A stretch of 64,000 nt of DNA from Stropharia rugosoannulata (Eukaryota > Basidiomycota > Agaricomycetes > Agaricales > Strophariaceae). The position numbers and the translations under genes were made by a program. This document shows, in pieces, positions 46,855 through 57,674 of the stretch. The stretch's first letter is position 1. Every line of letters begins with the position of its first letter. The notes below the pieces were generated by a model that ran no database searches, had not been told where the DNA came from, and was given only the letters and a program-made list of their open reading frames with translations. The DNA is taken from contig JANCIK010000001.1 of the NCBI GenBank assembly GCA_028532985.1, positions 3,162,001 through 3,226,000 on the forward strand, given 5' to 3'.

Positions 46855-48738
46855 TTATTCATAGTCTGAAGCAGGCCCATTGGCTGCTTTGGCTCTAGCG
46901 CGTTTGGTGGACTTTCTACCCTGCGTGTGCATGGATGGGTTTTCGGTGGCTGGGCGGAGCGACTCTGAACATCAAAACCAGACTGATAAATAAATACTAC
47001 AGAAAGAAGAGAGTTGCTTACTGTAATTAACGGGTTGGAGATCATACATCCGATGTAGATATAAGACTGCTTGTTCTTTATCTTTTGCCTGAAAGTATTT
47101 ATTAGCTGTTTTTGTTTTTGTATGGCTCGATATTGATTAGATACCTCTATCATAAGGTCTGCAAGGTACCTTGAGTCTCAGCGCCATAGACAGTGTCATA
47201 TTTAAAAAAACGCACCCATATTATCAGGTAAGTCCGGGGGTAGATTCTCACATCTGTCGGCATGTGCTCTTCTCTCCATTACAGTGACCGCACCGGGTCG
47301 GGGTTCACTCAGATGCTGTTTTGGCTTTATGCCACGACGAGCAAATATTGCGTTGGTGCGTTCAATTATCGTCGCAGGAGAGAATGAGCAGGGATATATG
47401 TTATGGTGATGGTAGTCTAGACGGCGGAGGGAAAACAACTCAATATTCGCATAGGGCAGTGCAGCTCGCTGTAATTTCGCCTCTCACCAAAAACTAAAGG
47501 TACATCGAGTTCTTCACATATTGGCAGAAGGTCTTCAGCGTTATAGCACATCTATGCAGTGTGGTTAGCGGAATACAAAAGACTTGTTTTATTGACTTAC
47601 TTCATCGTTTTCAAGCACTAGTCTCTGGCGGATGTTGATTGGCAAGTCCCTGATGGCCTGCTTTAAACGCTCCACCGTCGAAGGCTTATCGCCATAAACA
47701 CCCCCTCCCTGATTGTCATGTAAGACTAGGGTGAGCGTCACATTGAATGAAGTACATACGTGTATTATCATCACACTATCGGGTCCCATTCCCATTAAGT
47801 CTAACATCTGGCAATGATATGCAAGGTCGCGCAATGCGGCTTCCACGACGCCAGGCTTTGGACTTCCTAGTTGCGTAAATTGGCCCGGATGTGTAGTTAA
47901 CCTGTGGCCGTATTTCTTTGCAAGATCACCGGCTTTGGCCAATATATCTGCGCAATAGTCAAGCGAATAACCATATGTTTGATGAGACGCATAGGGAAAC
48001 ATCTCTGATGAGAGGCGAAAAAAGCGGATATTCTGAGGAGTACGGATCAGACATAAAGAAAAGGTAGTGGGATGAAGATGTAACAACGTTATCTTCGTTC
48101 CACTGAATTATAGTCAGCAGATCTTCAATATTTTTTCGACCAAGTTCTTTGGCCAATTCACTGTTCTTCTTCAGAGAGTCAATCCTGAGATATGTCAAAC
48201 ATCGATTTGACGAACAAGAATATCTTTACACACCGACAGGTCCTCGAACAAAATATGGATTGATCAACCGGTTTTTTATTTCGTAGAATAGTATTAAGGC
48301 AAGCATAACCTAAATATTACATTTATCAATATTTTTACTGGGGATCGCGCATGGCCTACCTAGACGACCACTGAAAGTTGTTTCCTTCTTCTCGACGTCC
48401 GGAACTATGTATACAGGCTCTTCTTTAGGAGCTCGTCGCTTCTTGGGTTTCGTAGGAGAGATAACGACAGGTGGCTCTGCTACAGGATCTTTAATTTCAA
48501 CCGACACGTCCTCAGATACTGCCGTAGTGGCTTCTACTGCGGCATGGCCGTTGTCTGTGTCTTGTATCTTCTCATTTATTTTTCGGCGTTTCCTCGTCCC
48601 AACGATGGGCGGGGTGATTTCTTTAACAGAACCCATTTGAGCAGAGGCGGCAGCAGAGGCTAAACGGGCGCTCCTGCGATGTGGGACACTGGTCGTAATG
48701 AGTGCGTGATAAGTAGAGCTTTCGCCGTCGACCTCCAT
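46855..48738 (-). CDS. UVE1: UV-damage endonuclease (UVDE)
   Basis: Nicks DNA 5' to UV photoproducts and starts an excision-repair route independent of classical NER; found in many fungi. The N-terminal ~140 residues are basic and disordered with KRRAPKEEP, likely nuclear-localising. The TIM-barrel core has all family landmarks: NIEDLLTIIQWNEDNNIRFF then RLSSEMFPYASH; LTTHPGQFTQLGSP (metal-binding His); SVMIIHGGGVYGDK; RLVLENDE (catalytic Glu); VPLVFDYHHHNIYP formed across the intron 47430-47486. The C-terminus is basic (GRKSTKRARAKAANGPASDY), stop at 46855-46857. About ten introns are needed, and some mid-gene boundaries are approximate. Start MEVDGESSTYHALI at 48738. Confidence 0.88.
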
Positions 48739-49219
48739 ACTTGTGAGCGACTGTTGCGAAGTTCGCAGGACACCTTAAGCGACCAGGAGCGAGTTTACAA
48801 GCAAATTTGCGAGTTAGTTGAAGCATGCAAGAGCGTTGAATAGCGCTAAGACAGTTCAGCTTTAACCACAATGAGTACGTCAGATGGAGACCCGCGATCG
48901 AATTCTTAGTTCGGCACAGTAGGAAAAGCGCTCCACTCGGGCTTGACTCGGCCACCAAAGTGTAAACATCATTTTCCGACGGCAGAATAGGTAGCTCATA
49001 ACTTCCAGGGAAAGCCAATAAGATATAGAACAAAGGGTACACTGAGTAGCAAGGGTATGAGAAGGTTTCAATGGAGACTTGATGGAGACGTGCAGAAGCT
49101 GACTAATACGTGCATACATTATCGTTTCACACGACTATGAATGACCGGCCCTCCAACCCCTTGGTCATAACAGGTCATAACCTTAAGAGAATTAGTCGAC
49201 ATCTACTACCACCGCAACG
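48739..49219. other. Divergent promoter between UVE1 and HOB1
   Basis: The start codons of the UVDE gene (minus) and the BAR-protein gene (plus) are about 480 bp apart. No gene inside. A small inverted motif (ccttggtcataacaggtcataacc) near 49159-49182 contains a direct repeat of GGTCATAAC. Confidence 0.4.
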
Positions 49220-50509
49220 ATGAGTTGGGCAGGGTGAGCTGACTACGGAATTTGATTCGCCTTTTTGTCTGAACTCTGCGCTAGCTTTAAGAAATCTGTG
49301 AATCGGGCAGGAACTACTGTATGATATCATTCGCTTATCCCATCTGTCTCCGTGGGTTCATACCAGCCGATCTTGTAGCTCCTGCAAAAGACGGGTCAAA
49401 TTGAAAGGACTGTAGACAGGGAATTTGCAGACGAAGAAGGGAAATACCGCATGTATGTGGACCTCGTTGCGGTAAAGACGGGATGTTAACGGCCATTTGC
49501 TCTCGTAGATTCGAGAAGGAATGTCAGGCACTGCAGAAAGATAGCAAAGCCTATTGGGACGCTTTGAAAGGTAATTCAAGATGGACGTACTCTTCTGAAT
49601 AAGGCATTGATTCCCAAACCTATCTAGCTATGACAGCCGCTCAAAGCCGGATAGCAGAAACCTTGGAGACTTTTTACGGTGCAGCAGACAGGTCGTCGGA
49701 CGGCGCGATGGCTGGCCACGCCTACAAACGCTCCGTCGACGATCTAGACACTACTTTCTCTCGAGAACTGGTATGGTTTCTTTTGCTGCTGTCCGTGATT
49801 ATAGGCTCTGATTCTATGTATAGGATGTACCTTTCAGGACCACTATCTCGGAACCCCTAGGTAAAATGTGTGCTTATTATCCGGTCATCAACGAACACAT
49901 AGCCAAACGCAACAAAAAGGTACATCATACTCTTGCTATATCATTATCCGGCTGAATAGGTGAATTTGCAGCTACTGGATTATGATTCAGCACGAAGCAA
50001 ACTGAAGAAACTAATCGACAAGCCAAGCGAAGATCCCACGAAGTTGCCCAAGGTACGTTACCGTCATGCCGCCAGCGTTGAAACTGACCTATCTTTTTCT
50101 TTTGATCACAGGCGCAACAGGAGCACGATGAATGCAAAGAGATGTTCGATATGCTCAATGACCAACTCATTAGCGAACTACCACAACTCTTGGATCTTCG
50201 TGTGCCCTACTTCGACCCCAGCTTCGAAGCAATGATTCGTATGCAAGCTAAATTTGCTGAAGAGGGATACGAAAAACTCAGCGGCGTTCAAAGGTAAGAG
50301 CTTTGCCTCGCCGCGTTCACACTAGTTCTCTTATACGCGTAAAGGTACTTCGCGGATAACGTACGTGACGACTATGCTGCCGGACAACTAGATGCTCAGG
50401 TATCATCTACTCATCATTTATATAAATGTCGGTACTATTTTCTAACGACCAACAGGTGGAGGGAATTCTTCAAGAAATGCGAGAGCTTTCAATTTGTGGA
50501 GGAAATTGA
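49220..50509 (+). CDS. HOB1: N-BAR domain protein, Hob1/Rvs161 (amphiphysin/BIN3) type
   Basis: A BAR-only protein that dimerises into a curved helical bundle to bind membranes, acting in endocytosis and actin polarity with its Hob3/Rvs167-type partners. The first exon is tiny (49220-49233, MSWAG). It is followed by FKKSVNRAGTT, LLQKTGQIERTVDREFADEE, CQALQKDSKAYWDALKAMTA, AETLETFYGAADRSSD, EPLGKMCAYYPVINEHIAKR, LLDYDSARSKLKKLIDKPSE, LPQLLDLRVPYFDPSFEAMI and the tail GILQEMRELSICGGN. No SH3 domain follows, as expected for the Rvs161/Hob3/BIN3 class. Because nomenclature differs between yeasts, the symbol is tentative between the Hob1 and Hob3 names. About seven introns. Confidence 0.87.
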
Positions 50510-50790
50510 AGATGTTCTGTTGGTATTAATACATGTCATAATTAGGCCAGTAAGGCATAACTGCTGTGATCTAGTAGAACAAACACCAACTACGTTCGCG
50601 ATGTTTCCTTGGGATCAACTTCGAATTCATTTTATTGTGGTGCAAGTAAACATGGATATTACGGTCATCATTGCAAGTAATTAGAGCGATTTTAGTTTGA
50701 ACATTACGAGTAAAAGGTCAGTTATACGAGAGGAATAACTGCGGATAAGCGTTGCTGCAGAATACGAAATACACCATACAATTTGCTGGT

Positions 50791-53700
50791 TCAAGGTATA
50801 TCATTGGCGGCTTCGATACGATCAAACAGGCTAACCCTGTTATTATTATTTCTGAAGTTTGAAGGCTGGTAGTGAGTACCTCGTCCGCGGGCCCGCATAC
50901 CTCGATTGGACGTGTGATGGTTGTTGTTGTTGTAGGCATCAGAGCGAACGGAATCTGTGAAGCGATGAAGAAGAGCAGGAGGGGTTTCAGGTTGGCGATG
51001 ATTTTGGCTCTCTACGTTTTGACGATGCGACGGCTCACCCTGCTTCGACCACTGATTCTGAACCGGCTGCTGCTGTTTAGAAGGTCCACCGTACCTAGGA
51101 TTATTGGCTCCAGCACGGTATTTACCATCGTCGTCTTCACCAAGCCGCATATGTAATGGGATGGCGTGATGAGGTGATTCTGGTGTCGGCGAACGTGAAA
51201 AAGTCGCGGAATAACTCCATTCAGCCGATTCCGGGTGTGTAACATACGAAGGCTCATGTTGTCGTTCATATCGTGGTCGTCGAGAAGGCAGTTCATTGAT
51301 CATGGGGTCCGTTCTTTTACGTTTGTGAGAAAGTCGGTGTGAAGCTCCTTGATGATTGTGCGATGGTTCAGGCGTTAATGGGCGAGAGACACTATTGGTC
51401 CATTCCAACTCTCGCGATAGGGAGCGAGTAGACTGGTCGCGCGGTTGGTCAGAAGCTGGAGAATCCGGATATGGCCTTGGGGAGGGCCGGCGATCTCCAC
51501 GAGGACTAAGCCTGGGCTGGGATTGTGGGTCTGGAGACCAATGATCATTACGACGGATTGGGCGCTGTGGCAACTGTGTACGGGTTTGTTTGTGACGCGC
51601 CTGCTCATTTGGAACATGGCCTTGAAGCCATCCATTCCCGCTTGACGGAGGTCCTGGTGCTACCCGAGCAAGCAAATCTGTCCCATTGCGCATTTCAGGT
51701 AATGTCATTCTCGAATCAAGAGGTTGAAATCCTGGAGACCTTTCCCTAGTACCCGAAGATTGAGCTGGGAATACGGACGCAACAGGTGACGTTCTTGTAG
51801 CCGTATGGCTGCCAACAGGGATGTCAGATAATGTCGGAGGATTATGCAAAACAAATGGTCCATGCGAAGGTTCTCCGTGTTTAAAATGCTGGGAATCGGG
51901 TGATGGGAGAGATAGAGGCGGTATATTATGTTCCGCAGTTTGTACAACATGTGTAACCGTAGGAAACGCAGCATATTCATTAGCCTTCCCATTAGGTACT
52001 TGCAAATTTTCAGGCGGCGGGATTGATATAGGAGTGGGATCCCGTTCTACTTTGATGACAGGTTTAATGTCTTCATGCTCGCCCTCGACTGTCGCAGATA
52101 CACCTCTCGAATCTGCGGCTGTCAAATTACGGGCATGTTTGCTTTGAGTCTTCGCAGCGTTAGGAATTGGACGTTGAGAAACAGAAGACGAAGAGATGTG
52201 GTTGGTAGCGTCCTGAACCTTGCTGTGAGTCACGTCGTATTCCTGTACAAGTTTCATTTTGCCGTTGCTAACTGCCGAAGGCTGCAAACCTTTCTGTCCA
52301 GGAGCGACACCTATAGCAAATCCGCCTAGCACGGTGTCATCCCTTTTTATGATAGGAGAAGTAGGTGATGCAGAAGAGGGAGGGTGATTGCCTAGGGCCT
52401 GCGCCATGGGTCGAACATTCTTGCTTTGGGGGATAGACAGCGAAGATAGCCTGCCTCCGAACGATACAGGTACGCCACCTGATATTGCTGATGAGGTTGT
52501 GCGAGTCATAGCAACAGTAAGCTCTCCTCCGGACATCTGTGATTGGGTAGGGTATAATGGGGCTGCTCCACGATCATCTCCGTCCCTGAAAGTGTTCGGA
52601 ACTGCCTGGAAAACTGCCGCAGAAGCTGTTTTGTGGAGGAGGTCCTCCTTATTTGAAGCCTGTGGACGTTGACTGCCTGCTAACGTCTGGGTCGTGGCTT
52701 GGGAGAATAGGTCAGAGTCTGCTGCATGTTGATGCCCTGTGGCGTGAGGGAGCTGCTTTTGCAAATCTTTCTTCTTAAGCTCTTGTCGCAGCTCGGCCTC
52801 ACGTATGCGCGTATTTTCGTCCTCTATTCGTTTCTGGCGCTCAAGTCCATCTTTCTCTAGAGAGTCCTGATATTCCTTTTCTCGTTGCGCTTGAAGTCGA
52901 GCTTGCTCCTGTGCATAACAAGCCTGCTCGGCATCAGTCTGGATGTGAGCTTGCCTTTGCTTAGCACGTTGGTCATCAACCTTCTTCAAGGCTCCCTCTC
53001 GTTTGTTCTTGTATATTTGCTGCTGACGTCCTGCTTTTTCTTCCGCTGCCTTCTGGAATACTCTTTCCTTCTCCTCTATTGCAGCAAGCTCAGCCTTGAC
53101 TCGCTCTTTTTCGAGCTTAAGCTTCTTGGTCATGTCCAGATGGGACCTGACAGAAGAAGTCGCATCAGGGCTAGGGGGGGAATTGCACGTATTTCGAGCA
53201 GAAGGCACTGTGTGACTAGAAGGCCCTGCTTGACATGGAGGAGCGCTCCCAGGCTTCATGCGTTTAAGCTGAGCTTGTTCCAATTCTCGCTGCATCTGCG
53301 TACGCATTTGATCAAGTTGAAGGTAATCACGCAACACCTCCCCAGGCCCGTCTCGAAGAATGGCAAAATGAGTGACATACTCTTTCAAAAATTCTTTAGA
53401 TTCTTGTGCAACCTTCCAATTTTCTCCAAGGCGCGTATAAGCTTCTCCGATACGCGTACAAATCTCTTCAGCCTGATTATATGCGTTCTGTGCTGAAGCC
53501 TCCATCTCAGGAAACCGATCATAGATGCCTTTAGCCAGAGAAAGAGCATCTGACACATTGAATCGAGTTGAATTAACGAGAGGGCCTGCGACATCAGTTT
53601 GAACATCCTGAGGAATCACAGAGCAGGGTGTATGCGCCGTTTCACGCCCGCATTGGTGCTGCATATGAAAGGTCCCCGACGAATTTTTTGAGCTGCCCTG

Positions 53701-54276
53701 ACGAAAAGTATAGTCATTGTCCGGCATCTTTGAGGACTTTTGACTGCCGTGACTGGGCACAGACTCTGCTCGATGATCCGGGGTTACACCACTTGACACA
53801 TCAGCTGTACTTCTCAATGAGCCGGGAAGAGGATAATTCTTGACCGGAACTGTCTCAACATCCATATTTCTTGAGTTCGTTTCACTGGCAAAGGCTGACT
53901 CCCGATTGGAAACACTGACTGTATGCGCAAGATCTAATGGTTGAGCACGCGTAGTCATAGTCATAGACCGTTCATCCACGTCAGATTCGGCTGGAATCGA
54001 CATACGTTCTCGAAGCGAACGGCTTTGGAGAGCATTTTCTATATGCAGGTTATCTTGAGGATGTTTTTCTTGGGACATCAGTTCATCCCTGTCAGAATCG
54101 TATTCATCCGAATTCATAACTTCCCCAGCTGCCATACGCTTGAGCAAGTCTGGAGTCTGGCCGATTGTCTTAAACTGGAAGCCAGCGAATGCCGGTGCCA
54201 TATGGGCACCAAGTTGGGAAGTGGTCAAATGCGACGCGGACATGCCGCTCGATGCGGAGTTGGATAAGTTCGACAT
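50791..54276 (-). CDS. Large disordered/coiled-coil protein, unknown function
   Basis: A single uninterrupted exon encodes 1161 aa, unusual in this intron-rich window. The N-terminus is MSNLSNSASSGMSASHLTTS and contains FAGFQFKTIGQTPDLLKRMA. Residues ~240-310 are helical (FNVSDALSLAKGIYDRFPEM). Residues ~380-530 form a long charged coiled coil rich in Lys, Glu, Gln and Arg (KLKLEKERVKAELAAIEEKE). The rest is Pro/Ser/His-rich. It ends with an Arg/Gly/Asn segment GMRARGRGTHYQPSNF and the motif VSLFDRIEAANDIP. RG-rich ends often bind RNA, so an RNP or condensate role is possible but unproven. The open frame extends upstream to 54372; I prefer the Met at 54276. I do not recognise a named family. 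Confidence 0.7.
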   Translation of the reverse strand: MSNLSNSASSGMSASHLTTSQLGAHMAPAFAGFQFKTIGQTPDLLKRMAAGEVMNSDEYDSDRDELMSQEKHPQDNLHIENALQSRSLRERMSIPAESDVDERSMTMTTRAQPLDLAHTVSVSNRESAFASETNSRNMDVETVPVKNYPLPGSLRSTADVSSGVTPDHRAESVPSHGSQKSSKMPDNDYTFRQGSSKNSSGTFHMQHQCGRETAHTPCSVIPQDVQTDVAGPLVNSTRFNVSDALSLAKGIYDRFPEMEASAQNAYNQAEEICTRIGEAYTRLGENWKVAQESKEFLKEYVTHFAILRDGPGEVLRDYLQLDQMRTQMQRELEQAQLKRMKPGSAPPCQAGPSSHTVPSARNTCNSPPSPDATSSVRSHLDMTKKLKLEKERVKAELAAIEEKERVFQKAAEEKAGRQQQIYKNKREGALKKVDDQRAKQRQAHIQTDAEQACYAQEQARLQAQREKEYQDSLEKDGLERQKRIEDENTRIREAELRQELKKKDLQKQLPHATGHQHAADSDLFSQATTQTLAGSQRPQASNKEDLLHKTASAAVFQAVPNTFRDGDDRGAAPLYPTQSQMSGGELTVAMTRTTSSAISGGVPVSFGGRLSSLSIPQSKNVRPMAQALGNHPPSSASPTSPIIKRDDTVLGGFAIGVAPGQKGLQPSAVSNGKMKLVQEYDVTHSKVQDATNHISSSSVSQRPIPNAAKTQSKHARNLTAADSRGVSATVEGEHEDIKPVIKVERDPTPISIPPPENLQVPNGKANEYAAFPTVTHVVQTAEHNIPPLSLPSPDSQHFKHGEPSHGPFVLHNPPTLSDIPVGSHTATRTSPVASVFPAQSSGTRERSPGFQPLDSRMTLPEMRNGTDLLARVAPGPPSSGNGWLQGHVPNEQARHKQTRTQLPQRPIRRNDHWSPDPQSQPRLSPRGDRRPSPRPYPDSPASDQPRDQSTRSLSRELEWTNSVSRPLTPEPSHNHQGASHRLSHKRKRTDPMINELPSRRPRYERQHEPSYVTHPESAEWSYSATFSRSPTPESPHHAIPLHMRLGEDDDGKYRAGANNPRYGGPSKQQQPVQNQWSKQGEPSHRQNVESQNHRQPETPPALLHRFTDSVRSDAYNNNNHHTSNRGMRARGRGTHYQPSNFRNNNNRVSLFDRIEAANDIP

Positions 54277-56500
54277 GATTGTGAAATTGAAAGACTGTGG
54301 GATTGTCGGATCAAGAGACAAGGAGGTATTAACAGGCGCCTTGCGAAAAAAACTGGTCGAAACTTGCCTCAAAAAACGTGTATTTGTGATACTTAGCAGT
54401 TCATTTGGTTAATGCGTAGAATATGGGAGGGGAAGAAAGCGATAAATGGGAGCAGCAATGGCTTCGCTTTAAGTATGGTTACCTCTCAAAGCAGTGGCAG
54501 TGGCCAAGCCATGTATGTAAAATGCAAGTGCGCACCTTTGTCCCTCTTTGTCCCCTGAATCTGGATGGCCAACCGAGATTACAAATTTGTGTCGATTGGG
54601 CAAGCCCTGGGAATCTTTTTGAGTGGCCAGCCGAGCGTGCCGCGAGCCATGAATTTGGTACTCCTGCCGCTTGAACGCGAGTCCTGTCTTTCCGTCACGG
54701 GATACTACATTTCGGTCATACATAAAGGCCGTGTCGTTCAACATGACCTGTTTACTACTCGTATATAGTATTTACCTCGACTCCCGACCATCCAGTCATG
54801 ACTTATACCCTTGCCCTACCTGATGGGTGCGTTATGTCTCCTCTTTTATCTACTGGACGTTGCTGATTCTCTCCATTTATTAACTCCTTCTTGAAAGCTT
54901 CCAATACATTGCACCTGCGCTTATGTCTACAGTACTTGTCCTGCTTGGACAAAGTGTAGTAGTAGGCAGGCATCGCAAGCGTGCCAAGATAGAGTACCCT
55001 CAAGGCAAGCCATTTGTCGTGCAGTAATTCATACTAGTTTCTTAACGTTTCACGTACTACAGTTTACGCCGACAAGCAACAAGTAGAAGCGTCTTCGGAT
55101 GCACTCAAGTTTAACTGCGCCCAACGTACGTACCGTCGTTTGGTTGCAATTATATTAACTAATTATGACGCTACAAAATGTAGGCGCTCATCAAAATACC
55201 CTTGAGAGTATCCCCATCATATATATCATGTATATTCATTGTTTCCGACCGTATTACGAACAGAGCTAATCATGATTACTATCCAGCACCATCCTAGGAG
55301 GACTCAATTTCCCAATTTTTTCGGCTGCAGCATGCGCATGTTGGTCCATTGAGCGTATATCCTATACACGCGGTTATATCACTGGCAACCCCAAGAAAGT
55401 AATTTCCTTTTGCTCTAGTGTTTCAAGTCAGGTAGCTAATGAAAATTCACATAAAGCGGCTCACGTTCATACATCATGTAGCTACATTCCCTATTTTAGG
55501 TGAGTGAGTCTGTTTGCGTAGTGCTCCGTAATCCGACCAGTCAAACCACAGGGCTTTTTGGTGCTGCTTTGTATACTGCGGGAGAGGCTTTGGGAGTTTC
55601 AAACATTATCAAAGGAGCTTTCTAAGGGAGTACTTAAATGCCATCAGGGCTCTCAACATAAGATGTCTATGTCAGCCCCAGTAGATTTGCACATAGTTCA
55701 ATAACTAATCTATTTTCATCATTGCATTCTCTTCAACTGTATGGTTGCGGTGCGCCTCATCTTCGTTCATGCAGCATGTATAACGCCTTAAATGCTTTGT
55801 CCCCTCTTCATCTAAACCAATGAATCCGTTAATCGACCTGTTGCAAGCGATGCATATGTTATATGGCATAGATCTTGTGGACTTCTTGAAAGCTTTTTTG
55901 CCAGGAACTTCCACGGACTGGTCAGCCCACTTGTTTACAGATCCTTTTCAAAAAATTGGGGTAAGTTGCTTTAGGGATACCTTCGAAGAGAACTTAGACG
56001 TCACTGACCTACTACGACCATAATGATGTTGCGCGAGGCCTTGCAAAATCGGGACTATTAGAACTCCAAAATATATAGGATCATTGCATTTAGAACTTGT
56101 CTAGACTCAATGTTATGAGAGGAGAACTTTCAGCTCAATATACACAAACATCATCATCCGACTGTCGACGATCGCCATTATCGTAAGTTGACGACTCGGA
56201 TCGCCGGTCAGTAATAACGACATCGTAGAACAAGCAGCTTTATTTGTGATACAACTCCTTTATCGTTTAATCTTCGATGTAGAGGCCAAAACGGCCACTG
56301 ACATATGAAGAGATAACATCACCGGCCCGTCCGAAAACAAAAGACCAACGGTGACGTAGGCGGAACAAGGCCTGAACCTATTTTTGGATATCGTCTTTCC
56401 GTATAAGGCTAATCGAAGCAACAAAAAAAATACACAAGTGAAGCAACATTCGAAGCGTTTGTCGGCGACATGGTGCGCAAAATATCTGATGGACCACAAT
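54277..56500. other. Gene-poor interval
   Basis: About 2.2 kb with no gene I can support. Several short frames (for example 55820-56023 plus, starting MNPLIDLLQAMHMLYGID) end quickly and have no clear splice partners. AT-rich sequence with no terminal repeats or transposase remnants seen. It contains the promoter of the 1161-aa protein gene at its left end. Confidence 0.4.
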
Positions 56501-56504
56501 GGCC

Positions 56505-56638
56505 TATAAAAGCCTGATCCTGTACGCTATACAAGCTGTGTCAATATCAAGAAACCTCTACAACCTGTTCGACGGCTTGTACTTAGTAAGTTTCCTCGAT
56601 CTTTCTCGTCTTCTAAGTCTCTAACGCTCACAAGACAG
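56505..56638 (+). promoter_or_regulatory. TATA box and 5'-leader intron of the small gene
   Basis: TATAAAA at 56505-56511 is followed by an adenine/cytosine-rich leader and a good GT..AG intron (GTAAGT at 56586 to CAG at 56638, 53 nt). The next ATG is 56660. This promoter-leader-intron order is the main reason to take the small gene seriously. Confidence 0.4.
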
Positions 56639-56659
56639 AAGAGTCGAGAAAAAGAACTG

Positions 56660-56978
56660 ATGGATACATTCAAGAACTCTGGTGGATTGAAACAGAAACA
56701 TTCTTCAGAGACTCAGTCAAACATGCCATCAAAAGTTTCTAGCACCACCCATGTTTACAAAGAAGAATCTGAGATATGCGGTTGTCTGCAGGAGATTGGG
56801 CGCATATGCCATAGATGTGAATTACTTGAAACAATCGCGAGGTGCCAATCTCGTAATTTCCCTTTTTCAAGGAGGAATGCTGACTTTGTTTATTCACGGC
56901 AGCTTTTGCTCTAGTGTTAACGCGTTCTCTGATAAGGAAACGCAGTATCACAACAGTCGGAGCACCAATCGTGGTTGA
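56660..56978 (+). CDS. Possible small Cys-containing protein (85 aa)
   Basis: Two exons (56660-56841 and 56903-56978) joined over a 61-nt intron with a GCTGAC branch site give an 85-residue frame. The N-terminal half is Ser/Lys/Thr-rich (MDTFKNSGGLKQKHSSETQS). The middle carries five Cys in ICGCLQEIGRICHRCELLET plus FCSS, a spacing (CxC, CxxC) that might bind zinc. The end is polar. No signal peptide is seen. It is not a family I recognise. Support is only architectural: TATA box, 5' leader intron, ATG and internal intron in the right order. Without expression evidence this could be a chance frame. Confidence 0.35.
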
Positions 56979-57674
56979 CTGATTAGATGGTTATGCGTCT
57001 GTTAAAATAAGCGTAGCACCGCGCGATCAACACATAAGAGAGGAATAAGTGAATTCACGTTTGGCCTCGGTGAGCTCGAGAGGCAAACGGATGTAGGAAA
57101 ATTACATCGAGGAACTATTAAATACTCAACAGTAATAATAGAATAATAGCTAGAACGTTTACAGCACAAAAGTGAATGACAAGTAAGTAAGTAACAAAAA
57201 TAGATTAAATGGGCAATAACTCGGGTAATGAATGGAAGACACTTATGTAGAAAGCACTCATTGCGTACGCTCGCAAAGCACGCGTGATGCGTCTAGAATT
57301 CCAACAGCATCTTTAGTATAGGGCTGCGGTCCGGTCCATAAAGGCTCATAGAGGTATATTCTTACATACATTCTGCAGTGCACGTAAATAGAGTAAAGAC
57401 ATGAATATATCCATAATATCCAACATTTACAAGCAGAACGGCTTATTTGAACTTGAAGCCAAGTTTTAATTTAGACTCGATGCTTGCAAATATTGCCGTG
57501 CCGATCCGCCGCGTGCATACATTTCCCCATATGGGCTCTGTTTGCTTTTGGACCTTGGAAATTCGCCTCGAGTTGGTCACAAGCCTCAACATTCCGGACA
57601 GTAGCCACTCACAGTGCTTCACGCAGGTCTATCCGCCTACTCACCTAGGCAAGGTGAAGTCCCTGTGGTCCGAA

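Noticed and set aside
55409..56920. Shared string TTTTGCTCTAGTGTT at about 55410 and 56906
   Set aside because: The match does not extend into either flank, so it is probably chance and not a repeat pair.
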